52,828 nucleotides of DNA from the NCBI GenBank assembly GCA_029573235.1, contig JAKQGX010000011.1:1-52828 (forward strand), read 5' to 3'. This DNA is from Bacteroidota bacterium. Lineage in GTDB: Bacteria; Bacteroidota; Bacteroidia; Chitinophagales; Chitinophagaceae. Below the pieces are notes generated by a model. It saw only the letters and a list, made by a program, of their open reading frames with translations, was not told the origin of the DNA and ran no database searches. Below are positions 52,078-52,828 of this stretch, piece by piece (position 1 is the stretch's first letter; the number at the start of each line of letters is the position of its first letter). The position numbers were made by a program, and so were the translations under genes.

Positions 52078-52502
52078 GGATGTGTATGAGTAGTTTTTTT
52101 GTTTGTGTTTAGTATTGTTTTATCAATAGAATTTGTAGAAGTGTATTGGGGAGAATACGTATGTAAACCGTGGTATAAATGGATGAATGATTCCGGGTGC
52201 GATGCACGAAGTATCAACAGATGACCTAAAAGCAATATCCCAAAGAGTAGCACGTCTTATTCTGTATATTGTAGAAGATGGTAGGAGAATAATAGTGCCG
52301 AGGCAATGGTGCGAAGGTAGGTAAAACTATGAAATGGTGTTGTGCCTATATTATTAAAAGGGAGGTGCCACATCAACTATGGGTACTGCATGAAAGTATT
52401 TGTTGATATAAAAAAACCAGCCACTCTAAAAAGTGACTGGTCTCATTCTGTGAGCCCAATGTCCCAGATTTCGAACAAATTGAGCGATGATCTATTTGAA
52501 AT
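52078..52502. other. Gene-poor stretch before the transposase
   Basis: No gene can be supported here. The left part (52078-52130) is the upstream region of the DUF4290 gene, with a T-run at 52095-52101. The only longer frame (plus strand, 52342-52596) runs into the antisense of the transposase and is rejected. A hairpin that fits a minus-strand terminator is found at 52411-52440. The end of the IS and its inverted repeat should lie in this stretch, but I cannot place them. Confidence 0.5.
52411..52440 (-). terminator. Probable terminator after the transposase
   Basis: CCAGCCACT at 52417-52425 pairs with AGTGACTGG at 52432-52440 (9 positions, one C-A mismatch), with an A-run at 52411-52416 that gives U's on the minus strand. 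It lies about 60 bases past the transposase stop. Confidence 0.6.
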
Positions 52503-52828
52503 TCAACTAACAAGTGCAATGATGTTATTAAAAAAGCATTTGCAAGGGGATATAAAATTAAGTTTTTTTCGTGGTCGGTTATTGATTCGAAGTTGAATTA
52601 GTTCAATTTGTTGATTTGAGAGGAGACTGAGGTCCGTATTTCCGGATAGGTATTGTCTTATTATACCGATTTGGTTTTCGTTTTTTCCTCGTTGGTGAGG
52701 GCTGTTGGGGTCGGCGAAATACCAATGTACGTGAAATTGTTTTGCGATATTTCGGTGATAGGCGAACTCGGTTCCGTTGTCAGAAGTAAAGGAACGAAAG
52801 GAGTAATAGTTTTTGATGGATTGAAGGG
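52503..52828 (-). CDS. IS30-family transposase, C-terminal part (5' truncated by the window edge)
   Basis: The minus strand is open from the right edge (52828) to a TGA at 52503-52505 and gives about 107 residues. The reading includes TSDNGTEFAYHRNIA, WYFADPNSPHQRGKNENQIG, IIRQYLSGNTD and LRINNRPRKKLNF, which are the second Asp, the Glu and the C-terminal motifs of the DDE integrase core of IS30-family transposases. The C-terminus continues to FFNNIIALVS. The start lies beyond the window. The frame is intact as far as seen, so the element could be active. Confidence 0.9.
   Translation of the reverse strand, partial: LQSIKNYYSFRSFTSDNGTEFAYHRNIAKQFHVHWYFADPNSPHQRGKNENQIGIIRQYLSGNTDLSLLSNQQIELIQLRINNRPRKKLNFISPCKCFFNNIIALVS

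Noticed and set aside
52342-52596. A plus-strand frame of 84 codons near the right edge
   Set aside because: It covers the terminator hairpin and runs antisense through the clear IS30 transposase frame; no family features.
1-52828. tRNA, rRNA, tmRNA, SRP RNA and CRISPR arrays
   Set aside because: Intergenic gaps were read for TTCGA-type arms, repeats with regular spacers and known RNA cores; none was found.

Overview
The window looks like chromosome of a member of the Bacteroidota, most likely a gliding, pigmented lineage near Chitinophagales. The evidence is sequence context only: T9SS sorting domains of both common kinds (gliding-motility-associated C-terminal domain and the short Por-type domain), a BshB1 bacillithiol deacetylase, the murA-DUF4290 and UbiA-Maf neighbourhoods, a MurA with Asp at the active-site Cys position, and -7 boxes of the TAnnTTTG kind. 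No rRNA, tRNA or CRISPR array was recognised. Base and codon use look even, and the only mobile DNA seen is a partial IS30-type transposase at the right edge.

Layout. 1-1500: 3' part of a sigma-54 activator and a Bax inhibitor-1 membrane protein. 1560-6200: a compact four-gene minus-strand glycan operon (SDR epimerase, GT2, a DegT-fold sugar dehydratase with His in place of the PLP lysine, GT2) and a divergent GT2. 6230-13540: a run of minus-strand housekeeping and envelope genes (DUF4159 protein, RsmE, ECF sigma factor, PBP1A, membrane transglutaminase). 13770-19040: plus-strand genes for a C45 Ntn-hydrolase, a GT2-DUF2062 fusion, a cyanophycinase-like peptidase, a small secreted Cys-containing protein and a GH46 chitosanase-like enzyme without signal peptide. 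19040-21550: mreBCD. 21780-25310: a lipoprotein pair, an FMN glutamate-synthase-like protein and a GreA/GreB-like factor. 25770-32240: a secreted FG-GAP protein, an M20 dipeptidase, an unrecognised glycosyltransferase-like protein, a trans-sulfuration enzyme and BshB1. 32570-38980: a 967-residue T9SS surface protein, M32 carboxypeptidase, a small membrane protein and signal peptidase I.

39150-44470 is the most interesting part: a SAM methyltransferase, a flavin-dependent halogenase-like oxidoreductase with a WxWxIP motif, a short ketosynthase-like fragment, a complete ketosynthase with Cys-His-His, and a ketosynthase homologue that has lost the whole triad (chain-length-factor-like). This resembles the core of flexirubin/aryl polyene loci, but no acyl carrier protein, ketoreductase, dehydratase or ammonia-lyase is seen here, so it is either a detached part of a split cluster or a reduced system that borrows carrier proteins from elsewhere.

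44600-52080: a UbiA prenyltransferase overlapping Maf, a secreted TolB-like beta-propeller, etfBA, a TadA-like deaminase, murA and a DUF4290 protein. 52080-52828: a gene-poor stretch leading into the IS30-type transposase end. Hairpin terminators mark several convergent gene ends.
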